From: Mycobacterium gordonae
GTDB taxonomy: Bacteria > Actinomycetota > Actinomycetes > Mycobacteriales > Mycobacteriaceae
DNA: 64,000 nucleotides
Reading direction: 5' to 3'
Assembly: GCF_017086405.1 (NCBI RefSeq)
Contig: NZ_CP070973.1
Location: 1,178,001-1,242,000 of the forward strand
Within the stretch, counting starts at the first letter, position 1. Every line of letters starts with the position of its first letter. A program made the translations under genes and the position numbers. Positions 45,403 to 56,771 of this stretch are shown here, one piece after another. The notes below the pieces were generated by a model. It had not been told where the DNA came from, did no database searches, and saw only the letters and a program-made list of their open reading frames with translations.

Positions 45403-45873
45403 GTGAGCGACGAAGGCGACGTTGCCGACGACGCCGCAGGCGACGGCGGTGCCGTGGTGACCAAGGCGGTGGCCCGGCCACAGCGACCCACGGGAAAGCG
45501 CTCCCGGGTGCGTGCGGTGGAGGCCGAGGACGGCGACGACTCGACCGACGTCGAGGCAGCCGAGAAGAACACGGCCAAGAAGAGCGCGTCCAAGTCCTCG
45601 AAGTCTTCGGAGTCATCGAAGGCCAAGTCGACGCAGAAAGACAAGCCGAAGAAGCCGAAGAAGGCCGGTTCGTCCGGCTCGATCAACCCCTTTGCGTTCG
45701 TCTACAACTACCTCAAGCAGGTTGTAGCCGAGATGCGGAAGGTGATCTGGCCCAACCGCAAGCAGATGCTCACCTACACGTCGGTGGTGCTGGTTTTCCT
45801 GGCCTTCATGGTGGCGCTGGTAGGCGGCGCCGACTTGGGTCTGAGCAAGCTCGTGCTGTTGGTGTTCGGCTGA
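45403..45873 (+). CDS. secE: Preprotein translocase subunit SecE
   Basis: SecE of 156 residues, GTG start after AAGGAG. The first 90 residues are a charged, Lys/Ser/Glu-rich extension typical of mycobacteria; the core follows ([20 protein letters not shown]) with a single transmembrane helix ([18 protein letters not shown]). Stabilises SecY in the SecYEG channel. Followed by nusG after 31 bases in the universally conserved order. Confidence 0.94.
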   Translation: MSDEGDVADDAAGDGGAVVTKAVARPQRPTGKRSRVRAVEAEDGDDSTDVEAAEKNTAKKSASKSSKSSESSKAKSTQKDKPKKPKKAGSSGSINPFAFVYNYLKQVVAEMRKVIWPNRKQMLTYTSVVLVFLAFMVALVGGADLGLSKLVLLVFG

Positions 45874-45889
45874 GACTTGAGAGCGATAG

Positions 45890-46621
<732 letters not shown>

Positions 46622-46676
46622 CCCTGCAGGGCACCCCCAAGCTTTGCAAAACCAGGAAGGAATGTAGGACAAACTC

Positions 46677-47108
46677 ATGGCCCCGAAGAAGAAGAAAGTC
46701 ACCGGGCTGATCAAGCTGCAGATCGTTGCCGGACAGGCCAACCCCGCGCCACCCGTCGGCCCGGCGCTCGGTCAGCACGGCGTCAACATCATGGAGTTCT
46801 GCAAGGCGTACAACGCTGCCACCGAGAGTCAGCGTGGTCAGGTGATCCCGGTGGAGATCACCGTCTACGAGGACCGCAGCTTCACTTTCGCGCTCAAGAC
46901 GCCGCCGGCCGCCAAGCTGTTGCTCAAGGCCGCCGGTGTGCCCAAGGGTTCGGCGGAGCCGCACAAGACGAAGGTTGCCAAGGTGACCTGGGACCAGGTG
47001 CGTGAGATCGCCGAGACCAAGAAGACCGACCTCAACGCCAACGACATCGACGCGGCCGCCAAGATCATCGCCGGCACCGCCCGCTCGATGGGCATCACGG
47101 TCGAATAG
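46677..47108 (+). CDS. rplK: 50S ribosomal protein L11
   Basis: L11 of 143 residues. [20 protein letters not shown] and [20 protein letters not shown] are unmistakable, and the C-terminal rRNA-binding part contains ARSMGITVE. First gene of the rplK-rplA pair, ATG start after AGGAAGG. Binds the GTPase-associated centre of 23S rRNA with L10. Confidence 0.97.
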   Translation: MAPKKKKVTGLIKLQIVAGQANPAPPVGPALGQHGVNIMEFCKAYNAATESQRGQVIPVEITVYEDRSFTFALKTPPAAKLLLKAAGVPKGSAEPHKTKVAKVTWDQVREIAETKKTDLNANDIDAAAKIIAGTARSMGITVE

Positions 47109-47181
47109 CCCGACCCCGAACGCGTGGGAGGGCCAGCTCCGGCCCGTCAACCACGAACCCAACACCAGATTGGATTGAGAA

Positions 47182-47895
47182 ATGAGCAAGACCAGCAAGG
47201 CATACCGCGCTGCCGCCGAGAAGGTGGACCGCAGCAACCTCTACACCCCGTTGCAGGCCGCGCGGCTCGCCAAGGAGACGTCGTCGACAAAGCAGGACGC
47301 GACCGTCGAGGTGGCGATCAGGCTCGGCGTCGACCCGCGCAAGGCCGACCAGATGGTGCGCGGCACGGTCAACCTCCCGCACGGTACCGGTAAGACCGCC
47401 CGAGTCGCCGTCTTCGCCGTCGGCGAGAAGGCCGACGCTGCCGTCGCCGCCGGAGCCGATGTGGTGGGCAGCGACGACCTGATCGAGAAGATCCAGGGGG
47501 GCTTCCTGGATTTCGACGCCGCGATCGCGACGCCCGATCAGATGGCCAAGGTCGGGCGGATCGCTCGGGTGCTCGGTCCGCGAGGCCTGATGCCGAACCC
47601 CAAGACCGGCACCGTCACTCCAGATGTTGCCAAGGCCGTCGCCGACATCAAGGGCGGCAAGATCAACTTCCGGGTGGACAAGCAGGCCAACCTGCACTTC
47701 GTGATCGGCAAGGCGTCGTTCGACGAGAAGAAGCTCGCCGAAAACTACGGGGCCGCGCTGGACGAGGTGCTGCGGCACAAGCCGTCGTCGTCCAAAGGCC
47801 GCTACCTGAAGAAGGTGACCGTGTCCACGACGACCGGCCCCGGTATCCCGGTTGACCCGTCGATCACACGCAACTTCACCGCCGAAGCGGAGTAG
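47182..47895 (+). CDS. rplA: 50S ribosomal protein L1
   Basis: L1 of 237 residues with the family signature [15 protein letters not shown] and [13 protein letters not shown]. In other bacteria L1 represses its own rplKA mRNA by binding a leader that mimics its rRNA site; I did not identify that leader here. Beyond its stop the expected next host gene (mmaA4, convergent) is pushed 1.9 kb away by an insertion sequence. Confidence 0.97.
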   Translation: MSKTSKAYRAAAEKVDRSNLYTPLQAARLAKETSSTKQDATVEVAIRLGVDPRKADQMVRGTVNLPHGTGKTARVAVFAVGEKADAAVAAGADVVGSDDLIEKIQGGFLDFDAAIATPDQMAKVGRIARVLGPRGLMPNPKTGTVTPDVAKAVADIKGGKINFRVDKQANLHFVIGKASFDEKKLAENYGAALDEVLRHKPSSSKGRYLKKVTVSTTTGPGIPVDPSITRNFTAEAE

Positions 47896-47991
47896 GCGGC
47901 GCGTTCGGCGCGTGTGCGGCCTTCCCGCGAGCAGCTATCTGGGGGGCTGCGCCCCGCGGTGGAGGATGAAAATTAGTGCGGCGCGTTCGGC

Positions 47992-48226
47992 CTGGTGAGG
48001 TGGTTGCGCAGCGAGTCGGGCGGGTCGACCCTTGAGGGGTGTTTCGGTTGACCCCGTTGCGTCTGTGTTGCTCTGAGCACGCCGAGCAGCTTGGGGCTGG
48101 AGAGCACCCCTGTGTTGGTTGCGGGGGCGGTGGATTGTTGCCTGTGAGCACGCGAGAGAGACTCCTGTTTTGTTTTCGCTCTCCCCGAAACACCCTTGAT
48201 AGCACGTGTTTTGGAGGTGAGTAATC
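47992..48226 (+). ncRNA. Candidate IS110 bridge/seek RNA region
   Basis: The non-coding left part of the element, 235 bases, followed directly by the transposase ribosome site. In the IS110 group the left end is known to encode the structured bridge RNA that selects target and donor DNA. Here the stretch has local pairings such as GCTC-GAGC at 48070-48086 and a repeated TGAGCACGC (48074-48082 and 48145-48153), but I cannot fold it reliably. Boundaries and strand are inferred from the family. Confidence 0.3.
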
Positions 48227-49519
48227 ATGGAAGTCGTTTATGCGCGGTGCGCGGCCCTCGACGTTTCCAAGAAGGACGCCAAGGCATGTATCCGTGTTCA
48301 GGGGCAGGGCCGACGGGCGACGTCGACGACGGTGACCACGTGGGGCTCGATGACCAACGAGATCCTGGCGTTGCGCGAGCATCTGGTGGCCGAGCACGTT
48401 GAGTGTGTGGTGATCGAGTCCACCTCGGACTACTGGAAACCGTTTTACTACCTGCTCGAAGAGCAGTTGAACGTGACCCTGGTCAACGCCAAAGCGGCAC
48501 GCAACGTCCCCGGCCGCAAGACCGATGTCTCCGACGCGGCGTGGCTGGCCGATCTGGGAGCCCATGGGCTGTTGCGCGCATCGTTCGTGCCGCCACCGCC
48601 GATTCGGGTGTTGCGCGACCTGACCCGGGCGCGCACCGTGATTACCCGCGAGCGCACCAAAGAGATCCAGCGGCTCGAAAAGCTACTGGAAGACACTGGG
48701 ATCAAACTCTCCGCGGTGGCCTCAGAGATCATCGGCGTCTCGGGGCGGGCGATGCTCGAAGCGCTGTGTGCCGGCCAGCGCGATCCGGCGACGCTCGCCG
48801 ATCTAGCCAAAGGGACCCTGCGCAAGAAGATCCCGCAGCTCACCGACGCGCTGCGTGGGCGATTCACCGACCATCACGCGTTTATGGTGCGGTTATACCT
48901 TGACCGCCTCGATGCCCACGACGCCGACCTCGCCCGTCTTGATGAGCGCATCGAGGAGGTGATCGAACCTTTTTGCGCGACCCGGGAACTGCTGATGAGT
49001 ATCCCGGGGTGGTCTGAGCTGGTCGCCACTGTGTTCATCGCCGAAACCGGCGGCGATATGAGCGTGTTTCCCACCGCCGGGCATTTGGCGTCCTGGGCCG
49101 GGGTGGTGCCGGGCTGTAACGAATCCGCGGGCCGGGTCAAATCGGCGTCCATCCTGCCCGGTAACCGTCACCTCAAAGCCGCACTTGGTGTTGCGGCCCT
49201 GTCGGCGGCCCGCAGCAACGACACCTACTACAGCGTCCGCTACCGACGTATCGCCGGCACTCACCGACCCCTACCCAAGCGCCATAACCAGAACAAACCC
49301 AAGCGCCGCTCATCAACCGGCCAGATCGCTTTGGTTGCCCTCGAACACAAGATGCTCACCGACGCCTACAACATGCTGATCAATGGCGCCTTCTACCAGG
49401 ATCCAGGACCCGACTACTACACCCGGCACAACCCTGGGCAGACCAAAGCCAAAGCAATCAAGCAACTGGAGAATCTTGGCTACAACGTCATTCTCGAACC
49501 GCTCACCGGAGCTGCCTAA
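48227..49519 (+). CDS. IS110-family transposase (DEDD/serine recombinase)
   Basis: Transposase of 430 residues, intact. The N-terminal RuvC-like DEDD domain shows CAALDVSKKDAKAC (first Asp), CVVIESTSDYWKPF (Glu) and KTDVSDAAWLADLGAHGLL (paired Asp). A coiled helical middle follows, and then the C-terminal IS116/IS110/IS902 domain with SIPGWSELVATVFIAETGGD, WAGVVPGCNESAGR and the catalytic-serine region SASILPGNRHLK. GGAGG lies 10 bases before the ATG. Since the frame is complete the element may be active or newly arrived. Confidence 0.92.
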   Translation: MEVVYARCAALDVSKKDAKACIRVQGQGRRATSTTVTTWGSMTNEILALREHLVAEHVECVVIESTSDYWKPFYYLLEEQLNVTLVNAKAARNVPGRKTDVSDAAWLADLGAHGLLRASFVPPPPIRVLRDLTRARTVITRERTKEIQRLEKLLEDTGIKLSAVASEIIGVSGRAMLEALCAGQRDPATLADLAKGTLRKKIPQLTDALRGRFTDHHAFMVRLYLDRLDAHDADLARLDERIEEVIEPFCATRELLMSIPGWSELVATVFIAETGGDMSVFPTAGHLASWAGVVPGCNESAGRVKSASILPGNRHLKAALGVAALSAARSNDTYYSVRYRRIAGTHRPLPKRHNQNKPKRRSSTGQIALVALEHKMLTDAYNMLINGAFYQDPGPDYYTRHNPGQTKAKAIKQLENLGYNVILEPLTGAA

Positions 49520-49569
49520 CACCGGCACCCCAATCACGCACCAACTTTGGGTCACCACATTTTCGAGAG

Positions 49570-49617
49570 AGACACAAAAGCACCCCGGAGCGAATGTTGC
49601 GGGGTGCTTTTGTGTCT
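49570..49617. terminator. Bidirectional 17-bp hairpin terminator
   Basis: Arms 49570-49586 and 49601-49617 are perfectly complementary (17 bp) with a 14-base loop. The stem contains AAAAGCACCCC on one side and GGGGTGCTTTT on the other, so each strand ends in a U-run. It lies between the convergent transposase and mmaA4 genes. It may be the original rplA/mmaA4 terminator displaced by the IS, or belong to the IS right end. The rest of 49618-49777 shows nothing further. Confidence 0.7.
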
Positions 49618-49777
49618 GCTCGGCAGGGAAACTGGAACCCGTTGGCCACGACATCAGGCGGCGCGTGGGTGATCGGCAAGGCGACATCGGCATTCGTCGT
49701 TTCTTCCCGTAGCGAGCGGAAGCCCTGCGCTCGACTCGCTACCTGCCCTCAAACGGCGCAGCCCCCGATCCGACCGG

Positions 49778-50674
49778 CTAGGCGGCCGCCCCAGGCTTGA
49801 GATAGGTCACCAGGCTCACGTCGAGCATCTCGTCGTCGAAGTAGTGCTCGCAACCACGCAGATACTTCATGTACCGCTCGTAGACCTCTTGCGAGGTCAC
49901 CTCGATGGCCTTCTCCCGGTTGGACTCCAGGGTGTCGCCCCAGATGTGCAGTGTCTTGATGTAGTGGGGGCGCAGCGAAACTGGTGCGGGTACAACGAAT
50001 CCGGCCTTCTCGCCATGCTCGACCATCATCTCCGTGGACGGCAGCCGGCCACCCGGGAAGATCTCGGTCACGATGAATTTGATGAAGCGCACCGTCTCGA
50101 AGGTGATCCGCTTGCCGCGGGCCGCCATGTCATACGGGTGATAGCTCACGCTGCTCTGCACGGTCATCCGGCCGTCCTCGGGCATGATGTCGAAACAGCG
50201 CTTGAAGAAGTCGTCGTAGTTCTCGTGCCCGAAGTGCTCGAAGGCCTCGATGGAGACGATCCGGTCGACCGGTTCGTTGAAGTCCTCCCAGCCGTGCAGG
50301 AGCACCCGCCGGGAGCGGTCGGTGTCGATCGCGTCGAGCACCTGTTGGGAGCGGGCGTGCTGGTTCTTGGACAGGGTGAGACCGATGACGTTGACGTCGT
50401 ACTTCTCGACGGCGCGCTTCATGGTGGTGCCCCAGCCGCAGCCGATGTCCAGCAGCGTCATACCCGGCTTCAGATCCAGCTGCTCCAGGTTCAGGTCGAC
50501 CTTGGCGATCTGGGCTTCCTCCAGGGAGATGTCCCACGGCTCGAAGTAGGCGCAGCTGTAGGTCCGAGTCGGGTCCTGGAACAATGCGAAGAAGTCGTCG
50601 GAGACGTCGTAGTGCGCCTGGATGTCGTCAAACTGGGTGGGCTTGGTCATGGCACCGGTCGGTTTCTCGGCCAT
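49778..50674 (-). CDS. mmaA4: Mycolic acid methyltransferase MmaA4 (hydroxymycolate synthase)
   Basis: SAM-dependent mycolate methyltransferase of 298 residues. It introduces the branched distal hydroxyl from which keto- and methoxy-mycolates derive. SAM site [15 protein letters not shown] near residue 70; MmaA4-specific phrases include [18 protein letters not shown] and [20 protein letters not shown]. Start could alternatively be the second ATG eight codons on (50650). First of four paralogues on this strand reading toward rplA, so it is the most promoter-distal if they share a transcript. Confidence 0.94.
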   Translation of the reverse strand: MAEKPTGAMTKPTQFDDIQAHYDVSDDFFALFQDPTRTYSCAYFEPWDISLEEAQIAKVDLNLEQLDLKPGMTLLDIGCGWGTTMKRAVEKYDVNVIGLTLSKNQHARSQQVLDAIDTDRSRRVLLHGWEDFNEPVDRIVSIEAFEHFGHENYDDFFKRCFDIMPEDGRMTVQSSVSYHPYDMAARGKRITFETVRFIKFIVTEIFPGGRLPSTEMMVEHGEKAGFVVPAPVSLRPHYIKTLHIWGDTLESNREKAIEVTSQEVYERYMKYLRGCEHYFDDEMLDVSLVTYLKPGAAA

Positions 50675-50820
50675 TGCTGTGGTGTTTCTCCTGGATCATG
50701 TGGCGCTACCTGATCGCGCGCACGGGTCCTAGATCTCTGACGTGCAACACTACCCGATCCGGCGGTACCGGCTTACCGGCTCGGGAGGCTGGCGGATGCC
50801 CCTCTCCGGCACCCCGATGC

Positions 50821-51702
50821 CTACTTCTGCAGGGTGAAGTGGTGGCAGTCGATGTAGCCGATCCGGAAGGACTCGGCGCAGCCGGTCAGGTACCTCATGT
50901 AGCGCTCATAGGTCTCTTCGGACTGGATTGCGATGGCCTCGTCTTTGTGCGCCAGCAGGGCTTCGGCCCAGAAGTCGAGCGTTCTGGCGAAGTGCAGCTG
51001 CAGCGACTCGACGTGGGTCACGGTGAAGCCGGCCCTGGCCGCGTGGTCGTGCACCTTCTCGATCGACGGCAGCCGGCCGCCCGGGAAGATCTCCGTCACG
51101 ATGAACTTGATGAACCGGGCCATCTCGAACGTCACGGGCATGCCGCGCTCGACGATCTGGCCACCGGTCAGGCCGGTGATCGAATGCAGCAGCATCTTCC
51201 CGTCGTCGGGCAGTGCCTTATAAACGAACGTGAAGAAGTCGTCGTAGCGCTGAAAACCGAAGTGCTCCAACGCCTCAATCGTGATGATCCGGTCGACCGG
51301 CTCGTCGAACTCACCCCAGTCGCTGAGCAGTACCCGGTGGGAACGGTTCGAGTCGACTTCGTCGAGCAGTTTCTCGCAATACATGTGCTGGTTCTTCGAC
51401 AGGGTCAGCCCGATGACGTTGACGTCGTACTTCTCCAACGCGCGCTTCATCGTCGAACCCCAGCCGCAGCCCACATCGAGCAGGGTCATCCCGGGCTCGA
51501 GCCCCAGCTTGCCCAGCGCCAGGTCCAGCTTGGCGATCTGGGCTTCCTCCAGGGTCATGTCGTCCCGCTGGAAGTAGGCGCAACTGTAGGTTCGGGTCGG
51601 ATCGGTGAACAGCTCGAAGAACTCGTTGGAGATGTCGTAGTGCGCCTGGACGTCGTCGTTGTTCTCTCGCCGGCTGCGGGCCCGCGTTAAGTTATTAGAC
51701 AT
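50821..51702 (-). CDS. mmaA3: Mycolic acid methyltransferase MmaA3 (methoxymycolate synthase)
   Basis: Paralogue of 293 residues. SAM site [20 protein letters not shown]; MmaA3-like segments are [20 protein letters not shown] and GYIDCHHFTLQK at the end. It O-methylates the hydroxymycolate made by MmaA4 to methoxymycolate. ATG 51702 has GGGAGG upstream; I preferred it over an in-frame start at 51750. Frame intact, so methoxymycolates are expected. Confidence 0.92.
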   Translation of the reverse strand: MSNNLTRARSRRENNDDVQAHYDISNEFFELFTDPTRTYSCAYFQRDDMTLEEAQIAKLDLALGKLGLEPGMTLLDVGCGWGSTMKRALEKYDVNVIGLTLSKNQHMYCEKLLDEVDSNRSHRVLLSDWGEFDEPVDRIITIEALEHFGFQRYDDFFTFVYKALPDDGKMLLHSITGLTGGQIVERGMPVTFEMARFIKFIVTEIFPGGRLPSIEKVHDHAARAGFTVTHVESLQLHFARTLDFWAEALLAHKDEAIAIQSEETYERYMRYLTGCAESFRIGYIDCHHFTLQK

Positions 51703-51846
51703 AAGTCCTCCCGATGGACCGCCGCACCCCCCGGCGAGGTGATCATCCACGGCACCCTACACGTGCCGGGACGCATCACCCGCATTAAAATCATCAGATC
51801 CGGCGATTATTTGGCGGTCGACTCATCAGGAGTCACTCTGGTCGCT

Positions 51847-52716
51847 CTATTGCGACTTCGCCAGGGTGAACTGGTTGACGTCGATGTAGCCGATCCGGAA
51901 CGAGTCCGCGCAACCCGTCAGGTACTTCATGTAGCGCTCGTAGACCTCTTCGGACTGAATCTCGATCGCTTCTTCCCGGCGCGACTGCAACGCCGCGGCC
52001 CACAGGTCGAGCGTGCGGGCATAGTGGGGCTGCAGCGACTGGCGACGGGTCAGGGTGAAGCCGGCCTTCCCCGAGTGCTCCTCCACTTTCTCGATGGACG
52101 GCAACCGGCCGCCCGGGAAGATCTCGGTCATGATGAACTTCGCGAAGCGGGCGCCCTCGAAGGTCAACGGCATGCCGCGGTCGGCCATCTGCGGACCGGT
52201 CAGGGCGGTGATGGTGTGCAGCAGCATCACGCCGTCGGCCGGCAGCACCTTGTGCGCCAGCGTGAAGAAGTCGTCGTAGCGGTCGAAGCCGAAGTGCTCG
52301 AACGCACCGATCGAGACGATGCGATCGACGGGTTCGTCGAACTGCTCCCAGCCCTCCAACAGCACGCGCCGGCCGCGCAAGGTGTCCAGTTCGTCGAACT
52401 TCTGTTGCACGTGCGCGGCCTGGTTCTTGGACAGGGTCAGGCCGATGACGTTGACGTCGTACTTCTCGATGGCGCGTCGCATGGTGGCGCCCCACCCGCA
52501 GCCGACGTCCAGCAGCGTCATGCCGGGCTGCAAGCCGAGCTTGCCTAGCGCCAGGTCGACCTTGGCGATCTGCGCCTCTTCCAGCGTCATGTCTTCGCGC
52601 TCGAAATATGCGCAGCTGTAAGTCTGGGTCGGGTCCAGGAACAGCCGGAAGAAGTCGTCGGACAGGTCGTAGTGTGCCTGCACATCGTCAAAGTGCGGTT
52701 TCAGTTTCGCAGCCAT
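51847..52716 (-). CDS. mmaA2: Mycolic acid cyclopropane synthase MmaA2
   Basis: Cyclopropane-type mycolate methyltransferase of 289 residues. MMA2-like segments: [39 protein letters not shown] and [12 protein letters not shown]. Installs the distal cis-cyclopropane of alpha-mycolates and contributes to the proximal one in methoxymycolates. AAAGG eight bases before ATG 52716. Separated from mmaA1 by 141 bases with no recognisable site. Confidence 0.92.
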   Translation of the reverse strand: MAAKLKPHFDDVQAHYDLSDDFFRLFLDPTQTYSCAYFEREDMTLEEAQIAKVDLALGKLGLQPGMTLLDVGCGWGATMRRAIEKYDVNVIGLTLSKNQAAHVQQKFDELDTLRGRRVLLEGWEQFDEPVDRIVSIGAFEHFGFDRYDDFFTLAHKVLPADGVMLLHTITALTGPQMADRGMPLTFEGARFAKFIMTEIFPGGRLPSIEKVEEHSGKAGFTLTRRQSLQPHYARTLDLWAAALQSRREEAIEIQSEEVYERYMKYLTGCADSFRIGYIDVNQFTLAKSQ

Positions 52717-52857
52717 GTTTTATTGCCTTTCTGGACCAGCGGCGGCCCATGATCGCATGCGTCATCGCATTCCCCCGTGCATGCCCGCAGCATGTTATCC
52801 GACGCAGCACGTCATTACTAAACCGCGACAGCATCTAGGCTGTTCAGCGGCTTTTTA

Positions 52858-53805
<948 letters not shown>

Positions 53806-54711
53806 TCAACCGGCGGCAGCGAAGTTGCTAGTCAGCTCACCAATGACGCGACTCCACAACTGCTTGGGCAGATCATGACCCATGCCGTCGACCAACACCA
53901 ATCGGGCACCGTTGATTGCCTTGGCGACCGCTCGGCCGCCGAAGGGGCGCATTAGTTTATCCGCCGTGCCGTGGATGACGACAGTCGGGGCGGTGATGCG
54001 CCGGTCGTAGTGCAACAGGCTGCCGCTGCCCATGATGGCGCTGAACTGCTGGGAGATGCCCCACGGGTGATAGTTGCGGTCGTAGGCTTCGGCGGCATCG
54101 GCCCGCATCTGTTCCTCGGGCGTGGGGTACTGCGGGCTGCCGATGATTTTGCTGACCCGGACCGAGTTGTCGATGATCATCTCGCGCGGCGAACTCGGCG
54201 GCGGGCCCTTGATCAGCGAGAGCAGCGCCCGTGGCGCCGGCGGCGGCAAGAACCGATGGTTGTTGCTGGAGAAGATCACCGCCAGCGTCTGAGTGCGCTG
54301 CGCGTACTGGGCGGCGAAGACCTGCGCGATCATGCCGCCCATCGACGCGCCGACGACGTGCGCCCCGTCGATGTCGAGGTGGTCGAGCAGCGCGGCGGCG
54401 TCGTCGGCCATGTCCTCCAACGTGTAGGCCGAGCGGCTGGGCAAACCGAGGAAGGAGCGTGCCATCCGCGTTGCCAGGGGTTGCGGGTTGGGATGGCGCT
54501 CGGTCTTGGTGGACAGTCCGACATCGCGGTTGTCGTAGCGGATGACCCGCAAGCCCCGGTGGACGAGTTGCTCGCAGAACTCCGTGCGCCACAACAGCAT
54601 CTGGGCGCCCAGGCCCATGATGAGCAGTACGGGCGGGTGGTCGGGATCGCCCATGTCCTCGTAGTAGAGCTTCAGGTCACCCGATACCGCGGTGCCACTG
54701 CGAACTTCCAC
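53806..54711 (-). CDS. lipG: Alpha/beta-hydrolase LipG
   Basis: Esterase/thioesterase-like alpha/beta-hydrolase of 301 residues. Catalytic serine in VVGASMGGMIAQ, acid in VIHGTADKLMRP, histidine in VDGMGHDLPKQ. LipG (Rv0646c) has phospholipase/thioesterase activity and is always beside the mma genes. GTG 54711 preferred: it lies just after the upstream stop with GAGG in range. Co-transcribed with the ABC1 gene upstream, four bases away. Confidence 0.88.
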   Translation of the reverse strand: MEVRSGTAVSGDLKLYYEDMGDPDHPPVLLIMGLGAQMLLWRTEFCEQLVHRGLRVIRYDNRDVGLSTKTERHPNPQPLATRMARSFLGLPSRSAYTLEDMADDAAALLDHLDIDGAHVVGASMGGMIAQVFAAQYAQRTQTLAVIFSSNNHRFLPPPAPRALLSLIKGPPPSSPREMIIDNSVRVSKIIGSPQYPTPEEQMRADAAEAYDRNYHPWGISQQFSAIMGSGSLLHYDRRITAPTVVIHGTADKLMRPFGGRAVAKAINGARLVLVDGMGHDLPKQLWSRVIGELTSNFAAAG

Positions 54712-54715
54712 TTGA

Positions 54716-56080
54716 CTACACCTCGTTGGTTTGCGGGTTGGACTGATGCTCACGGCTGACCTCGACCATGAAGTTGGCGAAGTAGCCGGTGAGCTGCGGG
54801 TCGGACATCATCTGCCATTTCGGCGCCAGCAGCTTCATGTACCGCTCCACGTAGAGGAACTGCTTGCCGATCAGCACCAGCTCGCGGGGCAGTTTGACGT
54901 CGTAGGCGTCGGCCAGCGCCGAGAGTTGGCGGCCGATGTCGGCGTAGGACATGTCGCCGAGGGACTGCATGGTCAGCGGGGTGGCGAACTTCTCCAGGTC
55001 CCGGGCGGCCTCCGCCTCGGGCTTCATGGTGCCCACGGCGCCCATCAGCACGACGATCTTGCCCGCGGCGGCGTGGTCCTTCTTGACCAGCAGGGCGTAG
55101 ACCAGTTCACGCAGCAGCCAGCGGGTGCGGGGATCGATGCGGCCCATGATCCCGAAGTCGAAGAACACGATGCGGCCTTCGTCGTCGACATAGAGGTTGC
55201 CCGCGTGCAGGTCGCCGTGGAACAGGCCGTGCCGCAGGCCGCCCTCGAAAACGCTGAACAGCAGCGCCTTGACGAGTTCGGTGCCGTCGAAGCCGGCCTT
55301 GCGGATCGCGGCCACGTTGTCGATGCGGATGCCCTGGATTCGCTCCATGGTCAGTACCCGCTCGCTGGTGAAGTTCCAGTGCACCTGCGGCACCCGGATG
55401 TTCTTGCCCAGCGGAGACGCATGCAGATGCGAGACCCAGGCGTCCATCGACTGCGCTTCCAGCCGGAAGTCCAGCTCCTCGGCCAGGTTGTCGGAGAAGT
55501 CGGCGACCACGTCCTGTGCCGATAGCCGGCGGCCCAGCTTCGCCAGCTCGACGGCCTGGGCGAAGCGCTGCAGGATCTGCAGGTCGGCGGCCACCCGGCG
55601 ACGGATACCCGGTCGCTGGATCTTGACGACGACGTCCTCTCCGGTCTTGAGGGTCGCGTAGTGCACCTGCGCGATCGAAGCCGACGCGAACGGGGTTTCC
55701 TCGAAGCTCGCGAACAGGTTGGCCGGCTCGTCGCCGAGTTCCTCGATGAACAGCTTGTGCACCGCGTCGGTGTCGGCGGGTGGCACCCGGTCCAGCAGAC
55801 CGCGGAATTCGCGGGACAGCGATTCGCCGAACGCGCCGGGACTGGACGCGATGATCTGTCCGAATTTCACGTACGTCGGGCCCAGGTCGGCGAAGGTCTG
55901 CGGAATTTCCTTGATGACTTTCTGTTGCCACGAAGTGGCGAACCCCTTGCCCGGGAGCTTGCTGAGTACACGAGCGGCGGTGCGGGTGACCTGCCAACCG
56001 GTGACAGCTACCCGGGCCGCTTCGACCGGTAGCGGCACCCGGTCAAGCTTGGCCACATCGCGGTGTTTAGTGGAACTCAT
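54716..56080 (-). CDS. ABC1/UbiB/AarF-family atypical kinase
   Basis: Protein of 454 residues, Rv0647c equivalent. UbiB marks are the KxGQ-like TYVKFGQIIASSPGAF, the alanine-rich nucleotide loop FASASIAQVH, the lysine in VVVKIQRPG, ELDFRLEAQSM, and the kinase loop LFHGDLHAGNLYVDD with FFDFG. UbiB proteins use ATP to support isoprenoid-quinone or lipid handling. Located in front of lipG and the mycolate methyltransferases, probably one transcript; a lipid-transport role is inferred from this. Confidence 0.87.
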   Translation of the reverse strand: MSSTKHRDVAKLDRVPLPVEAARVAVTGWQVTRTAARVLSKLPGKGFATSWQQKVIKEIPQTFADLGPTYVKFGQIIASSPGAFGESLSREFRGLLDRVPPADTDAVHKLFIEELGDEPANLFASFEETPFASASIAQVHYATLKTGEDVVVKIQRPGIRRRVAADLQILQRFAQAVELAKLGRRLSAQDVVADFSDNLAEELDFRLEAQSMDAWVSHLHASPLGKNIRVPQVHWNFTSERVLTMERIQGIRIDNVAAIRKAGFDGTELVKALLFSVFEGGLRHGLFHGDLHAGNLYVDDEGRIVFFDFGIMGRIDPRTRWLLRELVYALLVKKDHAAAGKIVVLMGAVGTMKPEAEAARDLEKFATPLTMQSLGDMSYADIGRQLSALADAYDVKLPRELVLIGKQFLYVERYMKLLAPKWQMMSDPQLTGYFANFMVEVSREHQSNPQTNEV

Positions 56081-56175
56081 TTCTGCAGTGTGCCAAACAG
56101 GGGGAGGCAATTCCCAATTCGCGTGAGGCCGCTCACCCGGGGGAAAAGCACAGCGTAGGCAGAATGCGCGGCGGC

Positions 56176-56769
56176 TTATTCGGGTTGCCATGGCGTCAGC
56201 CACGGCTCCGGCTTCCAGTTCTCGCGCCCGGCGATCAGCTCGTACATGGTCGCTCCGTCGATACTTTCCCGGACGATGTCGGCATGCCCGGCATGCCGGG
56301 CGAGCTCGTTGATGACGTGCAGCAAGACCCAGCGCACCGACCAGGCGGTGACGTCCGTCGGGAACCACGGTGCGTCCCGGGGGACCGGCACCGCGGCGTT
56401 CAGGTCAGCGGTGTCGGCCAGGAGCAGGGTCTGCGCGTTCTGCGCGCTGAACGCCTCCAGCAACCCGTCAAGGGTTTCGTCGGGCAGCATCACGAAGTCG
56501 TCGGCGTATTCGGCGGAGCGTTCCTCGAACGATCGCGGATCCGCCGGCGGCGCGTCCGGCGCTGCGGCCACCCTGACCATCCAGGTTCGCTGCATCCCGG
56601 TGACGTGCTTGATCAGGCCGCCGATGGACAGGGCGCCGGCCGACGGGGCCGACCGGGCCTGTTCGTCGGTGAGGCCGTAGCAGACCGCGAAGTAGGCGCT
56701 CTGCTGATAGGCGAGGAATTCGCGCAGCGCGTGGCGTTCGTCGGCGACCGGAGGGGCAAGGGCGGGCAT
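56176..56769 (-). CDS. DinB-fold protein (mycothiol-transferase-like)
   Basis: Four-helix DinB/YfiT-fold protein of 198 residues, DUF664 type. The metal-binding histidines are visible: the first in LIKHVTGMQRTWM, the others in VLLHVINELARHAGHADIVR. Family members include mycothiol- and bacillithiol-dependent S-transferases. Two bases downstream of another DinB-fold gene, same strand, so one operon. Confidence 0.8.
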   Translation of the reverse strand: MPALAPPVADERHALREFLAYQQSAYFAVCYGLTDEQARSAPSAGALSIGGLIKHVTGMQRTWMVRVAAAPDAPPADPRSFEERSAEYADDFVMLPDETLDGLLEAFSAQNAQTLLLADTADLNAAVPVPRDAPWFPTDVTAWSVRWVLLHVINELARHAGHADIVRESIDGATMYELIAGRENWKPEPWLTPWQPE

Positions 56770-56771
56770 GG

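Larger units (their letters stand above)
47992..49569 (+). mobile_element. IS110-family insertion sequence (boundaries approximate)
   Basis: An insertion between rplA and mmaA4, neighbours in M. tuberculosis. It consists of a non-coding left part of a few hundred bases, the transposase, and a short right part. IS110 elements have no terminal inverted repeats worth the name and make little or no target duplication, so the ends cannot be fixed by eye: the left end lies between 47896 and about 48150 and the right end between 49520 and about 49620. A 14-bp direct repeat (GCGGCGCGTTCGGC) occurs at 47896-47909 and 47978-47991, just before the proposed left end. Confidence 0.72.

Noticed and set aside
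46622..46676. L1-binding autoregulatory leader before rplK
   Set aside because: I could not recognise the rRNA-mimic stem in the 55 bases available, so none is reported.
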